64,000 nt of DNA from Brucella haematophila (GTDB lineage: Bacteria; Pseudomonadota; Alphaproteobacteria; Rhizobiales; Rhizobiaceae): assembly GCF_005938105.1 (NCBI RefSeq), contig NZ_VCPE01000001.1, positions 186,001-250,000 on the forward strand. The letters run 5' to 3'. Numbering within the stretch: the stretch's first letter is position 1; each line of letters starts with the position of its first letter. The position numbers and the translations under genes were made by a program. This document shows positions 62,974 through 64,000 of the stretch, in pieces. Under the pieces are notes generated by a model that did no database searches, was not told where the DNA came from, and worked only from the letters and a program-made list of their open reading frames with translations.

Positions 62974-63114
62974 GTGTCTGAATCAAAAAGCGACAGGCCG
63001 TGGCGAAAATGGTGGTTTCGAGAACCGGAGCGCAGCGTACTTTTGGGTACGTGAGCACCGGAAGCACAGAAATTGCCATTTGCAGACCGGCATGGCGACG
63101 TTTGGATCAGACAC
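62974..63114 (+). repeat. Bru-RS-like repeat, copy B, with terminal inverted repeats
   Basis: GTGTCTGAATCAAA (62974-62987) and TTTGGATCAGACAC (63101-63114) form imperfect inverted ends. Inside, 63004-63091 matches copy A (8961-9100, other strand): CGAAAATGGT, GAGAACCGGAGCGCAG, GTGAGCACCGGAAG and GCCATTTGCAG. This copy lacks the nested hairpin seen in copy A. It ends exactly before the stop codon of the aldolase gene. Confidence 0.7.
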
Positions 63115-64000
63115 TCAAGCGATCATATCGCCGAACCGGTCCACATCCTCTTCCGTGTTGGCGAAGCTGGTCACGAAGCGTGCGAAAATCTCGCCCTCAC
63201 CGATGCGGTTTTCTTCCGAATGCGGCGGGTTCCAGTCGTAGAAGATCGCTCCGGCATTGCGCAGGCGGTCATAGACCGACTGTTTCATGATGGCGAAGAC
63301 TTCATTGGCTTCCGGCTTCCAGGCAAGGCGCATTTGGCTGGACGCGTTGACGTGGCCTGCAAGGCGGGTTGCCAGTGCATTGGAATGACGTGCCAGTTCC
63401 AGCCACAGACCGTCTTGCAGATAGGCGTCGAACTGGGCTGCCACAAAGCGGGTCTTGGAAAAAAGCTGTGCTGCGCGCTTGCGAATGAACGGCAGATCCT
63501 TTGCGCGCGCCGGGTCCATGAACACCAGCGCTTCCGCGCACCAGCAGCCATTCTTGGTGCCGCCGAACGAGACGATATCGACGCCTTGCTTCCATGTCAT
63601 TTCGGCTGGCGTCAGGCCGAGCGTGACCAGAGCATTGGCAAAACGTGCACCATCCATATGTAACGGCAGACCGGCATCGCGGCAGATTTCGGAAATAGTG
63701 GCGATTTGTTGCGGTTGATAGAGCGTACCGACTTCCGTAGCCTGCGTGATGCTGACGGCCATTGGCTGTCCGGCATGGACGAAAGCCGGGTTGAAGCGCT
63801 TCAATTCCCGCTTGAGCAGTTCAGGGTCGATACGACCGAGCGCGCCATCAATGGGGTGAAGACGTGCGCCGCCGGTGAAATATTCGGGCGCGCCGCACTC
63901 ATCCTCTATGACATGTGCTTCGCGGTGCACCAGCGAAACGCCGCCCGGACGGTTGACGCTGGCCAGCGCCAGCGAGTTGGCAGCCGTTCCGGTGCCGACG
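63115..64000 (-). CDS. ltaE: Low-specificity L-threonine aldolase (5' end beyond window)
   Basis: Open to the window edge; stop TGA at 63115-63117. The visible 295 residues hold most of the fold-type I PLP enzyme. They include VGTGTAANSLALASVNRPGG with the phosphate-binding region, the H-R-E-A-H motif, EDECGAPEYFTGGARLHP, HMDGARFANAL with the PLP-ring Asp, and SFGGTKNG with the Schiff-base Lys. It splits L-threonine or allo-threonine to glycine and acetaldehyde. A Cys (KNGCWCAEA) follows the Lys. Confidence 0.9.
   Translation of the reverse strand, partial: VGTGTAANSLALASVNRPGGVSLVHREAHVIEDECGAPEYFTGGARLHPIDGALGRIDPELLKRELKRFNPAFVHAGQPMAVSITQATEVGTLYQPQQIATISEICRDAGLPLHMDGARFANALVTLGLTPAEMTWKQGVDIVSFGGTKNGCWCAEALVFMDPARAKDLPFIRKRAAQLFSKTRFVAAQFDAYLQDGLWLELARHSNALATRLAGHVNASSQMRLAWKPEANEVFAIMKQSVYDRLRNAGAIFYDWNPPHSEENRIGEGEIFARFVTSFANTEEDVDRFGDMIA

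Overview
This is one chromosomal window, about 57% GC by eye and densely coded, that looks like Brucellaceae (Alphaproteobacteria, Hyphomicrobiales), most likely an Ochrobactrum-type Brucella. The reasons are the proteins themselves (CpdR, HWE kinase, DUF2093, DUF4170, hisN), an mmgR-type sRNA ahead of hisN, the rhizobial amino acid:carrier-protein ligase cluster, and several families of short palindromic intergenic repeats resembling those of this group. No phage, plasmid or complete insertion sequence was seen.

Layout. 0-10 kb: end of ileS, a lipoprotein, cytochrome b561, tadA, rluB-rsmD, a paired M16 peptidase operon and a patatin. 10-20 kb: a Kef-type antiporter, tldE and a CysQ-like phosphatase, then an envelope operon (DUF4170, LPLAT-like acyltransferase, waaA, lpxK), followed by DUF2093 and mutL. 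20-22 kb: an MHYT-GGDEF-EAL c-di-GMP protein. 22.6-30.4 kb: the most unusual locus. A five-gene minus-strand operon (carrier protein, acyl-CoA dehydrogenase-like flavoprotein, amino acid:carrier-protein ligase, DUF1839, GH2 beta-mannosidase-like) converges on a double alpha/beta-hydrolase whose second nucleophile position is Cys. 30.7-38.6 kb: AEC and EamA transporters, a large autotransporter with cadherin-like repeats, and an AI-2E-type transporter with an extra C-terminal domain. 38.6-45.7 kb: a peptide-type ABC importer with a CocE/NonD hydrolase. 46-53.6 kb: LysR, two RidA proteins, a DHA2 efflux pump, an opine-oxidase/HcnABC-like three-subunit oxidase and the decayed remnant of a binding protein. 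53.6-57.5 kb: very small genes, many membrane-bound, around an HWE kinase, a frameshifted Cys-rich gene and tRNA-Val(GAC). 57.6-64 kb: cpdR, two tandem hairpin elements, an N-formylglutamate amidohydrolase, an mmgR-like sRNA, hisN, a lysophospholipase-like hydrolase, an hsp20 gene behind a ROSE-type RNA thermometer, and a truncated threonine aldolase gene at the edge.

Functional themes. Outer-membrane assembly: waaA, lpxK and an acyltransferase supply Kdo-lipid A steps. Nitrogen scavenging: peptide importer plus hydrolase, amine oxidase trio plus RidA, formylglutamate hydrolysis. An orphan aminoacyl-thioester pathway of unknown product. Several RNA-level controls: sRNA, RNA thermometer and hairpin elements.
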